Notes: generated from the sequence alone by a model not told the origin. A stretch of 64,000 nucleotides of DNA from Nocardioides speluncae (GCF_003121585.1 NZ_QEOO01000003.1:1-64000); one strand, 5' to 3'. Positions 54,477 through 63,738 are shown, counted from the first letter of the stretch. Program-made: numbers and translations.

Positions 54477-55703
54477 TCAGAGGTCGAGGCCGAGGGTGGC
54501 GTCCAGGAGGGTGCGGATGATGGCGGGGCTGCCGGGTTCGGTGCGGTCGCCGGAGTCGGTGGCGTCCATCCAGGCCTGCGCAGCGGCGACGGCGGTGGGC
54601 GCGTCGAGGTCGTTGGCGAGCGCGGTGAGTACGGCGTCGACGACCGGACCAGCCGGTGCGCCGGCCTCCAGCGCCAGTAGCGGCCGCCAGACATCGAGGG
54701 TGTCGACGGCGTCCCAGAGCAGGTCGTCGGTCCACTCCCAGTCGCTGCGGTAGTGCTTGCGGAGCAGGGTGAGCCGGATCGCCATCGGGTCGACCTCGGA
54801 GTTGCGCAGGGCGGAGACGAAGACCAGGTTGCCCTTCGACTTCGACATCTTCTCGCCGTCGTACCCGACCATCCCGGCGTGCGAGTACACCTGCGCGAAC
54901 CGCGCGGCCGGGTGCGCGACCTGGGCGTGCCCGGCCGACATCTCGTGGTGCGGAAAGACCAGGTCGTTGCCGCCGGCCTGGACGTCGAAGGCGTGGCCGA
55001 GGTGCTCGAGCGCGATCGCCGAGCACTCGATGTGCCAGCCTGGCCGGCCGCGGCCGAACGGGCTGTCCCACGACGGCTCGTCGGGACGCTCGGACAGCCA
55101 CAGCACGCAGTCGAGCGGGTCCTTCTTGCCGTCGCGGTCCGGGTCGCCGCCGCGCTCGCCGAACAGCGCCAGCATTGTGTCGCGGTCCAGCCGCGAAACC
55201 TCGCCGAACGTGGCGTCCGCGGTCACCGAGAAGTAGAGGTCGCCGTCCACGGTGTACGTCGCCCCAGCGGCCTGCAACTTCGCGATCAGCGCGATCGCGA
55301 GCGGGATCGACTCCACGGCACCGACGTAGTGTTCCGGCGGCAGCACCCGCAGCGCCTCCATGTCGTCGCGGAACAGCTGGGTCTCGCGCTCGGCGAGCTC
55401 CTGCCAGTCGACGTGCACCTTGGTCGCGCGCTCCAGGAGCGGGTCGTCGACGTCGGTGACGTTCTGGACGTAGACCACGTCGTGGCCGGCGTTGCGCCAG
55501 GCGCGGTTGAGCAGGTCGAAAGCGACGTAGGTCGCCGCGTGGCCCATGTGGGTCGCGTCGTACGGCGTGATCCCGCAGACGTAGAGGCGCGCCGCGCCGT
55601 CCGGGCGGGTCTCCACGACCTCGCCGGTGGTCGTGTCGAACAGGGAGACTGAGGGGCCGGCCACCGACAGAGAGGGCACCGCCGGAGCAGACCACGTACG
55701 CAT
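54477..55703 (-). CDS. mshC: Cysteine:GlcN-Ins ligase (mycothiol biosynthesis)
   Basis: The 408-residue CysS-like enzyme adds cysteine to glucosaminyl-inositol using ATP, the third committed step to mycothiol. C43 in [18 protein letters not shown] is a zinc ligand, with the HIGH-like motif after it, and KMSKSKGN is the second nucleotide motif. The N-terminus [12 protein letters not shown] is typical of MshC, not CysS, and the length (about 410) agrees. ATG 55703 lies seven bases after TAGGCT. Proves that mycothiol is made. Confidence 0.95.
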   Translation of the reverse strand: MRTWSAPAVPSLSVAGPSVSLFDTTTGEVVETRPDGAARLYVCGITPYDATHMGHAATYVAFDLLNRAWRNAGHDVVYVQNVTDVDDPLLERATKVHVDWQELAERETQLFRDDMEALRVLPPEHYVGAVESIPLAIALIAKLQAAGATYTVDGDLYFSVTADATFGEVSRLDRDTMLALFGERGGDPDRDGKKDPLDCVLWLSERPDEPSWDSPFGRGRPGWHIECSAIALEHLGHAFDVQAGGNDLVFPHHEMSAGHAQVAHPAARFAQVYSHAGMVGYDGEKMSKSKGNLVFVSALRNSEVDPMAIRLTLLRKHYRSDWEWTDDLLWDAVDTLDVWRPLLALEAGAPAGPVVDAVLTALANDLDAPTAVAAAQAWMDATDSGDRTEPGSPAIIRTLLDATLGLDL

Positions 55704-55710
55704 GTCGTGC

Positions 55711-55716
55711 AGCCTA
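55711..55716 (-). promoter_or_regulatory. Candidate -10 of leaderless mshC
   Basis: TAGGCT on the minus strand, seven bases from ATG 55703. Confidence 0.5.
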
Positions 55717-55727
55717 GCCAACGACCG

Positions 55728-56513
55728 TCAAAAGGCCGGCCACGGGATCGACGGCCAGGACCCGCTCGGTGCGGGCAGCCGGCCGGCCCTCAGCAGCCGG
55801 GCGCAGCGGCGGTCGACGGCGTCGATCTCGTCGTCGTCCAGCAGTGTGGCCAGCCGCTCGCCAAGACTCTCGCGAAGGTCGCTTCGGAGCGCCTCCAAGG
55901 CGGCTCGCTCGTCGTCCAGCAGCGGCTCGCCGAGCCAGCCCCAGAGCACGGTCCGGAGCTTGTTCTCGGTGTGGAAGGTCACACCGTGGTCGACGCCGTA
56001 CCGGTGGCCGCCGGACATCGCGAGCACGTGTCCACCCTTGCGGTCGGCGTTGTTGACCACGATGTCGAACACCGCCATCCGGCGCAGCGCGGGCGTGTCC
56101 TCATGGACCAGCGAGACCGGCCGGTCATCGGCGTCGAAAGCGTCCAGGACGTGCAGATAGCCCTCCGAGACGACGCCCTCAGGCACCAGGTCGACCGGCG
56201 CCAGGTCGGGGTCGGGATCCTGCCAGACCTGGACCATGCCCGGTCCGTGCGGACCCTCGCGCAGGAAGGTCAGGGGTACGACGTCCCAGCCGAGCGCCTC
56301 GGAGACGACGTACGCCGCGACCTCGCGCTGGGCGAGGGTGCCGTCCGGGAAGTCCCACAGTGGGCGCTCGCCGGCCGTCGGCTTGTAGACCACGCGTACG
56401 CCGTCCACCTCGGCCAGGAAGGTCGCGTTGGAGGCCGGCATGATCCGGCCAACTAGGGTCAGCTCGCCGGCGAGGTCCGAGGCGGATGCGACGACCCGCT
56501 CGCCGCTGCTCAC
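55728..56513 (-). CDS. SCO1664-family protein (kinase-like fold)
   Basis: The 261-residue protein belongs to a conserved actinobacterial family with PI3/PI4-kinase-like motifs: ATFLAEVDGVRVVYKPTAGE, MAVFDIVVNNADRKGGHVL and RYGVDHGVTFH. The DxxxxNxDR and DHG blocks resemble kinase catalytic and metal-binding loops. No activity is known. GTG 56513 overlaps the DUF3090 stop by 4 bp. It sits in the conserved histidine phosphatase-DUF3090-SCO1664-mshC run. Confidence 0.85.
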   Translation of the reverse strand: MSSGERVVASASDLAGELTLVGRIMPASNATFLAEVDGVRVVYKPTAGERPLWDFPDGTLAQREVAAYVVSEALGWDVVPLTFLREGPHGPGMVQVWQDPDPDLAPVDLVPEGVVSEGYLHVLDAFDADDRPVSLVHEDTPALRRMAVFDIVVNNADRKGGHVLAMSGGHRYGVDHGVTFHTENKLRTVLWGWLGEPLLDDERAALEALRSDLRESLGERLATLLDDDEIDAVDRRCARLLRAGRLPAPSGSWPSIPWPAF

Positions 56514-57091
56514 GACGGGTCGCGGCGACGGAACCCGTTGGCCCGCACGCACAGGTGGCCGTCGGGGTCGATCGGGTTCCCGCAGAACGGGCAGCTCGGC
56601 CGGCCGGCGTCCAGCACCTGCGAGGCACGCTTCACGAAGGCCCGCGCCACGCCCGGCGTGATCCGAACCAGGAAGATCTCGTCCGGCTCCGGCTCCTCGA
56701 TCTCTTCGTCGACCTGGTCCGGCGATACGACCGCAGCCTCGGTGAACGGGAACACCTCGATCACCACGCGGTCGTCGCCGGGGTCCCAGGAGAGCGTCAT
56801 CGTGCCGGCCCGGAACTCCTCCTCGATCGGCTGCTCGAGCGGCTCGGCGTCCTCGAGCCCGACCGGCGCCACCGCCGGGATCAGCGTCGCCGAGCCTTGG
56901 CTGCGCATCACCTCGTCGAGGAGCTCGTCGACGCGCTCGGCGAGCGCCTGCACCTGCTGCTTCTCCAGGGCGACGGTCACTACCCGCTGGCCGCTGCGCG
57001 CCTGCAGGAAGAAGGTCCGCTGGCCCGGCGGGCCGACGGTGCCGGCGACGAACCGCTCCGGCGGGTCGAAGCCATGGACGACGGGTGACAT
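56510..57091 (-). CDS. DUF3090-family protein with C-terminal zinc ribbon
   Basis: The 193-residue protein starts with VVHGFDPPERFVAGTVGPPG and has TFFLQARSGQRVVTVALEKQ and, near the end, CPFCGNPIDPDGHLCVRANG, a probable zinc ribbon with three cysteines and a histidine. Actinobacteria keep it next to the SCO1664-family gene. Function unknown. Leaderless: TAGGCT six bases before ATG 57091. Confidence 0.9.
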   Translation of the reverse strand: MSPVVHGFDPPERFVAGTVGPPGQRTFFLQARSGQRVVTVALEKQQVQALAERVDELLDEVMRSQGSATLIPAVAPVGLEDAEPLEQPIEEEFRAGTMTLSWDPGDDRVVIEVFPFTEAAVVSPDQVDEEIEEPEPDEIFLVRITPGVARAFVKRASQVLDAGRPSCPFCGNPIDPDGHLCVRANGFRRRDPS

Positions 57092-57097
57092 GGGCTC

Positions 57098-57103
57098 AGC
57101 CTA
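57098..57103 (-). promoter_or_regulatory. Candidate -10 of leaderless DUF3090 gene
   Basis: TAGGCT on the minus strand six bases from the ATG; it overlaps the end of the upstream phosphatase gene. Confidence 0.45.
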
Positions 57104-57823
57104 TTCGGCGACTGCCGTCGGACCAGCGCCACCGCCGATGACGGCGTCGTCCGCGGTCGCCGGACGGCGGCCGCGCCGACGCTTGGGCGGCCGCAGCCAG
57201 TCGAGCGAGCCCGCGTGCGTGTTCATGCCGAGCACGAACGGCCGCACCGGCGTGTACCGGACGATCGAGATCGAGGCCGGGTCGACCTGGATCCGCTGGA
57301 ACTGGTCGAGATGGGTGCCGAGCGCGTCGGCGAGGATCGACTTGAGGATGTCGCCGTGGCTGACCGCGATCCAGACCGCGTCCGGGCCGTGCTCGGCGGT
57401 GACCCGGTCGTCCCAGCGGCGTACGGCGGCGACCGCCCGCGCCTGCATCGCGGGCATCGACTCGCCGCCCGGGAAGGTCACCGCGGACGGCTGCTGCTGG
57501 ACCACCTTCCAGAGCTTCTCCTTAGCGAGCTCGGCGATCGGCCGGCCCTGCCACTCGCCGTACTCACACTCGAGCAGGCCGCGCTCGGTGACCGGCTGGG
57601 GCGGGTCTGCCAGCACCGCGGCGACGGCGCGGGCGGTCTCCCGACAGCGCTCCAGCGGGCTGGTGACGATCGCCGCCACCGGCAGTCCGGCGACCCGCTC
57701 CCCCGCCGCTCGAGCCTGGTCGCGGCCCACGTCGTCGAGGTGTACGCCGCGGGCCCGGCCGGCGAGCACGCCGCTCGTGTTGGCCGTGGACCGCCCGTGG
57801 CGCACAAGGATCACGGTTGCCAT
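57101..57823 (-). CDS. Histidine phosphatase (MSMEG_4193-type)
   Basis: The 240-residue phosphoglycerate-mutase-like protein has the catalytic RHG in TVILVRHGRSTANTSG, plus SPLERCRETA, LLECEYGEWQGRPI and VSHGDILKSI with the second histidine. Substrate unknown. It heads the run phosphatase-DUF3090-SCO1664-mshC. ATG 57823 is seven bases after TAGGGT. Divergent from corA with 14 bp between the two -10 boxes. Confidence 0.92.
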   Translation of the reverse strand: MATVILVRHGRSTANTSGVLAGRARGVHLDDVGRDQARAAGERVAGLPVAAIVTSPLERCRETARAVAAVLADPPQPVTERGLLECEYGEWQGRPIAELAKEKLWKVVQQQPSAVTFPGGESMPAMQARAVAAVRRWDDRVTAEHGPDAVWIAVSHGDILKSILADALGTHLDQFQRIQVDPASISIVRYTPVRPFVLGMNTHAGSLDWLRPPKRRRGRRPATADDAVIGGGAGPTAVAE

Positions 57824-57830
57824 GACCGCG

Positions 57831-57836
57831 ACCCTA
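57831..57836 (-). promoter_or_regulatory. Candidate -10 of leaderless histidine phosphatase
   Basis: TAGGGT on the minus strand seven bases from ATG 57823. Confidence 0.5.
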
Positions 57837-57843
57837 GTGGGAC

Positions 57844-57849
57844 TAGCCT
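57844..57849 (+). promoter_or_regulatory. Candidate -10 of leaderless corA
   Basis: TAGCCT six bases before GTG 57856. Confidence 0.45.
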
Positions 57850-57855
57850 GACAAC

Positions 57856-58833
57856 GTGATCGTCGACAACGCGCTGTACCGGGAGGGTGTCCGGGTCCCG
57901 CTCGGCTGCGACATCTCGGACCTGACCACGGTCCGGTCCAGCGCGACCGACGGCGACTTCGTGTGGATCGGTCTGCACGACCCGACCGAGGACGAGATCG
58001 ACCGGGTCGCCAAGGTCTTCGACCTGCACGGCCTCGCCGTCGAGGACGCGCTGCACGCCCACCAGCGGCCGAAGCTCGAGCGCTATGACGGGATGCTCTT
58101 CCTGGTCCTGAAGACGCTCTGGTACGTCGACGAGCAGGACGCCGTCGAGACCGGCCAGATCAGCCTGTTCGTCGGCCCCGACTACGTCGTGTCGGTCCGG
58201 TACGGCGAGGGCACTGAGCTGCACAGCTCCCGGATGCACCTCGAGGAGCACAGCAAGATCCTGGAGCACGGCCCGACCGCGGTCGTCTACAAGATCTGCG
58301 ACACCGTGGTCGACGGCTTCCTGCGGGTCGCCGCCTCGCTCGAGATCGACGTCGACGAGGTCGAGGCGTCGGTGTTCTCCCCGGAGCGCACCAACGACTC
58401 CATCCGGATCTACACCCTCAAGCGCGAGATCGCGGAGGTACGCCGCGCGGTGCTGCCGCTGCGCGACCCGCTGCGCCGGGCCGCCGGCGGCGTCGTGGAC
58501 GGGATGGACCAGAAGGCCGCGCCGTACTTCCGTGACGTGTTGGACCACCTGACTCGCGTCGCGGAGACCGTCGACACCCTCGACGGCCTGCTGTCGACGG
58601 CGTTCGACGCTCACCTGGCCCGGGTCTCGGTCCAGCAGAACGACGACATGCGCAAGATCTCGGCCGGCGTCGGACTGGTGGCGATGCCGACGCTGGTCGC
58701 CGGCGTCTACGGCATGAACTTCGACCACATGCCGGAGCTGCACTGGATGCTCGGCTACCCGATGGCGGTCGGGCTGATGGCGCTGTCGTCGCTATCCGCG
58801 CTGGTCTTCTTCAAGAAGTCCGGCTGGCTCTGA
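57856..58833 (+). CDS. corA: CorA-family magnesium/cobalt transporter
   Basis: The 325-residue protein has a large cytoplasmic N-terminal funnel domain and two C-terminal helices, with the selectivity motif in GVYGMNFDHMPEL. Intact and full length. Start GTG 57856, leaderless. It would import Mg2+ (or Co2+, relevant to B12 use, though that is inference). Convergent with uppP, 6 bp between stops. Confidence 0.94.
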   Translation: MIVDNALYREGVRVPLGCDISDLTTVRSSATDGDFVWIGLHDPTEDEIDRVAKVFDLHGLAVEDALHAHQRPKLERYDGMLFLVLKTLWYVDEQDAVETGQISLFVGPDYVVSVRYGEGTELHSSRMHLEEHSKILEHGPTAVVYKICDTVVDGFLRVAASLEIDVDEVEASVFSPERTNDSIRIYTLKREIAEVRRAVLPLRDPLRRAAGGVVDGMDQKAAPYFRDVLDHLTRVAETVDTLDGLLSTAFDAHLARVSVQQNDDMRKISAGVGLVAMPTLVAGVYGMNFDHMPELHWMLGYPMAVGLMALSSLSALVFFKKSGWL

Positions 58834-58839
58834 GCTCGG

Positions 58840-59670
58840 CTAGCCGCCCGAGGCCAGCACGCCTGCGGCCACCAGGATCAGCGTGCCGCCACCGAGCATC
58901 ACCCGGTAGACCACGAACGGCATGAACGACTTCGTCTCGACGTACTTCAGCAGCCACGCGATCGCGGCGTACCCGACGACGAACGACACGATCGTCGCCA
59001 CGATGGTCGGGCCCCAGCCGTAGGAGTTGTCGCCGTTCGGGATCTCGTTCAGCTCGAACAGGCCGGCACCGACCACGGCCGGGATCGCGAGCAGGAACGC
59101 GAACCGGGTCGACGACTGCCGGTCGAAGCCGAGGAAGCGGCCCATCGAGATCGTGGCTCCGGACCGGGACACACCGGGGATCAGCGCACACGCCTGGGCG
59201 GCGCCCATGCACACCGCGTCGAACATCCGGATGTGCTTGGCGGACTTGTTCGTCGGCCGGAACCGGTCGGCGACGCCGAGGAGGACGCCGAGCACGATCA
59301 GCGTCGTACCGATGATCCACAGGCTCCGGAAGTCGCTCTCGATGACGTCCTTGAGGATGACGCCGAGGACCACGATCGGCATCGAGCCGACGATGATGTA
59401 CCAGCCCATCTTGGTGTCAGGCTGGCTGCGCAGCTCTGGCTGCCACAGCGCCTTCACCCACGACGAGCCGATCCGCCAGATGTCGTGGCGGAAGTAGATC
59501 AGCACCGCAAGCTCGGTGCCGATCTGGATCACGGCGGTGAACGCCGCACCCGGGTCGCCCCAGCCGAAAAGCTCAGGGAAGATCCGCAGGTGGGCGCTGC
59601 TGGAGATGGGCAGGAACTCGGTCAGGCCCTGCAGCGTCCCCAGCACCACGGCCTTGAAGAAGTCGAACAC
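58840..59670 (-). CDS. uppP: Undecaprenyl-diphosphatase
   Basis: The 276-residue membrane protein of the BacA family dephosphorylates undecaprenyl diphosphate to recycle the cell-wall lipid carrier. Both motifs are present: GLTEFLPISSSAHLRIFPE at the N-terminus and IPGVSRSGATISMGRFLG in the middle. About eight helices. Start ATG 59670 is the conserved MFDFFKAVVLG. Possibly bacitracin-tolerance factor. Confidence 0.95.
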   Translation of the reverse strand: MFDFFKAVVLGTLQGLTEFLPISSSAHLRIFPELFGWGDPGAAFTAVIQIGTELAVLIYFRHDIWRIGSSWVKALWQPELRSQPDTKMGWYIIVGSMPIVVLGVILKDVIESDFRSLWIIGTTLIVLGVLLGVADRFRPTNKSAKHIRMFDAVCMGAAQACALIPGVSRSGATISMGRFLGFDRQSSTRFAFLLAIPAVVGAGLFELNEIPNGDNSYGWGPTIVATIVSFVVGYAAIAWLLKYVETKSFMPFVVYRVMLGGGTLILVAAGVLASGG

Positions 59671-59689
59671 GGTGCCCCACCCTAGGGGG

Positions 59690-60454
59690 TCACCGTCCGG
59701 CGTTCCGCAGGGATCCAGTTGTCGACTGGTTGCCGGGCATGGTGACCGCGCAGGTGATGGCTCGATCGTCGAGCTGCCAGGAGCGCTTTGTCGGCGTCAG
59801 CAGGAAGATCTCCAAGTCCGAGTCTCCGTACGCCGTACCGACGAACGCCTTGAAGCGCTTCGCGCAGCGCTGGTCGGCCTGATTCGTCACCTGCTCGTTG
59901 CCGGGGAACTCACCCTCGGCGAGCTCGATGACCGCGTAGACCTCGGCCTGGTGCGACTCGGCGCATGGAATCGCATCGACGGTGAACACCTCCTCGCCGT
60001 CCGGCAGCTGGAAGCAGTCGCCGGCCCGCAGCGCCTGGGCGTTTAGCCGCCCTTCCTCCTCGATGGCTCCGCTGCTGTTGCGGTCCGCATCCGTGGTGAC
60101 GGCGAGGGCGATCAGGCCGACGATGGCGACGATCCACACCGCCACCATGCAGAGCGCGCCGATCGCCATGCCCTTGCCGTGGTCGCGGCCGTCCTTGGAG
60201 CGGCCGAGGACGATGAACGCGAAGATCGCTGCCAGCAACAAGGTGATTCCGGCGGGGACGAAGCTCAGTCCGAGCGCCCAGCCCGCCATGGTCTTCGACG
60301 GCGGCCGCTGGTGTGGCGGCGCCCAGTGCGGGCCCTGCGGGTATGGCGAGCCCGGCCCGGGCTGGCGTGCGTCGTACGCCGGCAGCCCGGCGGTCATGCT
60401 CCCCGGAGCAGCCGGCTCCTGGCCGGCGGATGGCGAGGTGTGCGGGTCGGTCAT
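59690..60454 (-). CDS. DUF4190/septum-formation-type membrane protein
   Basis: The 254-residue protein has a Pro-rich N-terminal region of about 50 residues, two membrane helices (about 58-85 and 95-120), and an extracytoplasmic domain with LRAGDCFQLPDGEEVFTVDA and four cysteines (GDCFQL, IPCAES, QRCAKR, ITCAVT), likely two disulfides. The arrangement fits DUF4190 plus a septum-formation domain found in actinobacteria. Function unproven. Confidence 0.82.
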   Translation of the reverse strand: MTDPHTSPSAGQEPAAPGSMTAGLPAYDARQPGPGSPYPQGPHWAPPHQRPPSKTMAGWALGLSFVPAGITLLLAAIFAFIVLGRSKDGRDHGKGMAIGALCMVAVWIVAIVGLIALAVTTDADRNSSGAIEEEGRLNAQALRAGDCFQLPDGEEVFTVDAIPCAESHQAEVYAVIELAEGEFPGNEQVTNQADQRCAKRFKAFVGTAYGDSDLEIFLLTPTKRSWQLDDRAITCAVTMPGNQSTTGSLRNAGR

Positions 60455-60542
60455 GAGGTCCCCCTTTGAAATGTCCGCCGGAGCCTAACCCGCCACACCG
60501 ACACTCCGGAGCGGAACTGGGAGCAGAGTTGGGCCGTCCTGG

Positions 60543-60548
60543 TTACGG
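60543..60548 (+). promoter_or_regulatory. Candidate -10 of aldo/keto reductase gene
   Basis: TACGGT eight bases before ATG 60557. Confidence 0.4.
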
Positions 60549-60556
60549 TTCTGCCT

Positions 60557-61507
60557 ATGCAGCAGCGTGCGCTCGGCTCCACCGGTCTCAAGGTGTCCCG
60601 ACTCGGCCTCGGCCTGATGACCTGGGGCACGGTGACCGACGAGCACGAGGCACACGACCAGCTGACCGCGTACGTCGACGCCGGCGGGACGCTGCTCGAC
60701 ACCGCCCACATCTACGGCGGCGGCGCCTCCGAGGAGATGCTCGGCAGGCTCCTGGGCACCGCCATCGCGCGCGACGAGGTGGTGATCGCGACCAAGGGCG
60801 GCTTCGGGACCCGGAACGGCCGGGCGACGTACGACGCATCGCGCGGCCGCCTGCTCACCCAGCTCGACCTGTCGCTGGACCGGATCGGGGTCGACCACGT
60901 CGACCTGTGGCAGGTGCACGTGTGGGACGAGCACTGCCCGCTCGAGGAGACCCTGGCCGCGCTCGACACCGCCGTCGCGACCGGCCGCGCGGCGTACGTC
61001 GGCATCTCCAACTACACCGGCTGGCAGACCGCCCGCGCGGCCACGTGGCAGCAGGCGGTGCCGGGCCGCGCACGGCTGGCCTCCACGCAGATCGAGTACT
61101 CGCTGCTCAGCCGCAGTGTCGAGGACGAGGTGATCCCCGCCGCGCAGGCGTGTGGTCTCGGCGTCCTCCCCTACTCACCGCTCGCCAAGGGCGTCCTCAC
61201 CGGCAAGTACCGCACCGGCACCCCCAGCGACTCGCGAGGCGCGTCCGACGACGGCACCATGCTCCGCGGCTACCTCGACGGGCACGCCCGCCGAGTGGTG
61301 GAGGCCGTGGCTCGGGCCGCCGACGGCCTGGGCTGGACGCCGCTGGAGGTGGCCCTCGCCTGGGTCCGCGACCGCCCGGGCGTCACGGCGCCGATCGTGG
61401 GCGCCCGGACCGCCGCCCAGCTGAAGCCGGTCCTGGCACTCGGCGACGCCGAGCTCCCGGTCGAGCTGGTCGAGGCACTCGACGACGTCTCCGGAGAGGG
61501 CGGATGA
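60557..61507 (+). CDS. Aldo/keto reductase
   Basis: The 316-residue TIM-barrel NADPH enzyme has LGSTGLKVSRLGLGLMTWG at the start and the catalytic set: Asp and Tyr in LLDTAHIYGGGAS, Lys in VIATKGGFG and His in LWQVHVWDEH. Late GARTAAQLKPVL is the cofactor block. Substrate unknown. Overlaps the next small gene by 4 bp. Confidence 0.92.
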   Translation: MQQRALGSTGLKVSRLGLGLMTWGTVTDEHEAHDQLTAYVDAGGTLLDTAHIYGGGASEEMLGRLLGTAIARDEVVIATKGGFGTRNGRATYDASRGRLLTQLDLSLDRIGVDHVDLWQVHVWDEHCPLEETLAALDTAVATGRAAYVGISNYTGWQTARAATWQQAVPGRARLASTQIEYSLLSRSVEDEVIPAAQACGLGVLPYSPLAKGVLTGKYRTGTPSDSRGASDDGTMLRGYLDGHARRVVEAVARAADGLGWTPLEVALAWVRDRPGVTAPIVGARTAAQLKPVLALGDAELPVELVEALDDVSGEGG

Positions 61508-61716
61508 GCGCCAGGGCGCGGCTCGGCCGCGCGGTCGAGTGGGAGTTTGAGCGGATCACGCTGCCGCGTGACTTCTCCCGCAACGTGGTCACCAGAATGC
61601 TCGTGGAGCGCGCCGAGCACGGCGGCTGGGAGCTGGCCCGGGTGCGGATCACGCCCGACGGCACTCGTCGGGTCATACTCCGCCGCAAGATCATCCGCCA
61701 GCTGCGCGCCGGGTGA
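61504..61716 (+). CDS. DUF5703-family small protein
   Basis: The 70-residue basic protein, EWEFERITLPRDFSRNVVTR to the C-terminal ILRRKIIRQLRAG, matches a conserved actinobacterial small family. No function known. ATG overlaps the aldo/keto reductase stop and its own stop overlaps the next gene, so it is part of a three-gene run. Confidence 0.8.
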   Translation: MSARARLGRAVEWEFERITLPRDFSRNVVTRMLVERAEHGGWELARVRITPDGTRRVILRRKIIRQLRAG

Positions 61717-62180
61717 CGGTGGACGGCTCAGCTCTGGCCAGCAGCGTCTTCACGCTCGCCGGCATCGTGATCGGTGTCCTGCTTACCCACTTCCTCAGCG
61801 TGAGTGCCGCAAGGCGGTCCGAGCGATTCCGGGCCCGTGACGAGCAGCGTGAGGTCCTCAGCGCGTTGATCTCGGCCCTGATCGAGTTCGACACCGCCCA
61901 GATCAATCGGGCCCGGCATCGAGAGGGGCCGGAGACCGAGTCCCGGCAGGCTGCTCGGCTCGACTCCTACCGGCTCAAGGCACTCGCCTCGCAGCAGCTA
62001 GCTCGAGTCCAGCTGATCGTCGGCGAGCCCGCGCTGATCCGGGCGGCCGAGTCCGCCCTCGACGCGACCGAACAGATCAACGACTCGCGCGGCTACCAGG
62101 ACGCACTCGCCCGGCGCGAGGAGGCCAAGGCCGCGCTGCAGCGGCTGATCCAGGTCGCCCGCGAGGTCACCGGGACCTGA
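61713..62180 (+). CDS. Single-pass membrane protein with coiled coil
   Basis: The 155-residue protein has one N-terminal helix (VFTLAGIVIGVLLTHFL) and a long, charged, likely coiled-coil remainder (RRSERFRARDEQREVLSALI). GTG 61713 overlaps the DUF5703 stop. No family recognised. Convergent with the M20 peptidase gene, 7 bp between stops. Confidence 0.7.
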   Translation: MTVDGSALASSVFTLAGIVIGVLLTHFLSVSAARRSERFRARDEQREVLSALISALIEFDTAQINRARHREGPETESRQAARLDSYRLKALASQQLARVQLIVGEPALIRAAESALDATEQINDSRGYQDALARREEAKAALQRLIQVAREVTGT

Positions 62181-62187
62181 CGGCGAG

Positions 62188-63534
62188 TCAGGCCTGGTCG
62201 AGGAACCGGTCGAAGACGCGGGCACCGAACTCCAGCGCATCGACCGGCACCCGCTCGTCGACGCCGTGGAACAGCGAGCCGAAGTCGAGGTCGGGCGGCA
62301 GCCGGAGCGGCGCGAAGCCGTAGGACTGCATGCCGAGCTTGCGGAAGTGCTTGGCGTCGGTCCCACCGCTCATGAGGTACGGCGCGACCACGCCGTCCGG
62401 GTCCTCGGCCAGGATCGACCGGGTCATCGCGTCCATCAGCCGCCCGTCCGCCGGCGACTCCCAGGGCTGCTGGTGGCTGACGTAGTCGACCGAGATCCGG
62501 TCTCCGCACAGCTCCGCCAAGGTGTCGAAGAACTCGTCCTCGAACCCCGGCAGGAACCGGCCGTCGATATGCGCGGCCGCCTCGGTCGGGATCACGTTCA
62601 CCTTGTAGCCGGCGTCGAGCATGGTCGGGTTGAGCGTGTTCCGGATGACCGCACCCAGCATCCGGGCCGAGCTCTCGAACTCCTCGACCAGCGACTCGGC
62701 GTTCTCCGGCGTCGCCTCGGTGCCGGCGACCGACGCCACTGCCGCCAGCAGCACCTCCATGGTCGGCGTCAGCCGCACCGGCCACTCGTAGGCACCGATC
62801 CGGGCGACCGCGGCGGCCAGCTCGGTCACCGCGTTGTCGCGGTTCATCATCGAGCCGTGGCCGGCGGTGCCGCGGGCGGTGAGCCGCATCCAAGCCATGC
62901 CCTTCTCGGCGGCCTCGATCAGGTAGATCCGCTGGCCGCGAACCGTCGTCGTGAAGCCGCCCACCTCCCCGACCGCCTCATTGCAGTCGGCCAGCTCGTC
63001 GGGGTGCTCCTCGATCAGGAACTCCGCGCCCTTGTGGCCGCCCGCCTCCTCGTCGGCGGTGAAGCAGAGCACCATCGGGCGCTCCGGGAGCCGGCCGGCC
63101 CGGGTCCGGGCCCGGACCACCGAGAGCAGCATCGCGTCGAAGTCCTTCATGTCGACGGTCCCGCGGCCCCATAGGTAGCCGTCCTTGATCTCGCCGGCGA
63201 ACGGGTCGACCTGCCAGTCCTCGGCCGCCGCGGGTACGACGTCGAGGTGGCCGTGCAGCAGCAAGGGCGACCTCTCGCCTGCCGAGCCTGTCGAGACCCC
63301 ACCCCAGCGCGCCACGAGCGAGGTCCGGCCCGGCTCGGACTCGTAGAGCCGGCTCTCGATGCCGACCTCGTCCAGCAGCGCCGCGACGTGCTCAGCCGCC
63401 TTCCGCTCCCCCGGTCCCTCGGCATCGCCATAGTTGGAGGTGTCGATCCGGATCAGGTCGCGGCACAGGTCCACGACCTCCGCGGCGGGGTCATAGGTCG
63501 GGGCGTAGGTGGGGGCATCAGCGTCCGGCGCCAT
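62188..63534 (-). CDS. M20-family zinc peptidase/amidohydrolase
   Basis: The 448-residue protein has the metal site LLLHGHLDVVPA, then WGRGTVDMKDFDAMLLS, CFTADEEAGGHKGAEF with the catalytic Glu, and HFRKLGMQSYGFAPLR. Middle dimerisation domain starts at GTAGHGSMMN. It is of the M20/M25/M40 carboxypeptidase or acyl-amino-acid hydrolase type; substrate unknown. CAGGAT six bases before the ATG is a weak -10 candidate. Confidence 0.92.
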   Translation of the reverse strand: MAPDADAPTYAPTYDPAAEVVDLCRDLIRIDTSNYGDAEGPGERKAAEHVAALLDEVGIESRLYESEPGRTSLVARWGGVSTGSAGERSPLLLHGHLDVVPAAAEDWQVDPFAGEIKDGYLWGRGTVDMKDFDAMLLSVVRARTRAGRLPERPMVLCFTADEEAGGHKGAEFLIEEHPDELADCNEAVGEVGGFTTTVRGQRIYLIEAAEKGMAWMRLTARGTAGHGSMMNRDNAVTELAAAVARIGAYEWPVRLTPTMEVLLAAVASVAGTEATPENAESLVEEFESSARMLGAVIRNTLNPTMLDAGYKVNVIPTEAAAHIDGRFLPGFEDEFFDTLAELCGDRISVDYVSHQQPWESPADGRLMDAMTRSILAEDPDGVVAPYLMSGGTDAKHFRKLGMQSYGFAPLRLPPDLDFGSLFHGVDERVPVDALEFGARVFDRFLDQA

Positions 63535-63596
63535 ATGCCCATCCTGACACCCCGTCGTACACCCGGGCCGATGCGGGGAATCGGCCCCGGCTTTGC

Positions 63597-63602
63597 TACA
63601 GT
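63597..63602 (+). promoter_or_regulatory. Candidate -10 of tRNA-Leu
   Basis: TACAGT with TG two bases upstream (extended -10), about 44 bases before the mature tRNA. Confidence 0.4.
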
Positions 63603-63645
63603 TACCGCCGCTGATCCGGCGGGGAAACCCACCGGTCGGTCACTC

Positions 63646-63731
63646 GTCCGGGTGGCGGAATTGGCAGACGCGCTAGCTTGAGGTGCTAGTGCCCGTATTA
63701 GGGCGTGGGGGTTCAAGTCCCCCCTCGGACA
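63646..63731 (+). tRNA. tRNA-Leu(GAG)
   Basis: The 86-base tRNA folds as a class II molecule. Acceptor: GTCCGGG pairs with CTCGGAC. Anticodon stem CTAGC (63673-63677) / GCTAG (63685-63689), loop TTGAGGT with anticodon GAG at 63680-63682. A variable arm of leucine type follows (CCCG...GGGC), then GTTCAAGTC in the T loop. The discriminator is A63731; CCA is not encoded. It reads CTC/CTT codons. Confidence 0.97.
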
Positions 63732-63738
63732 CGGCCTT

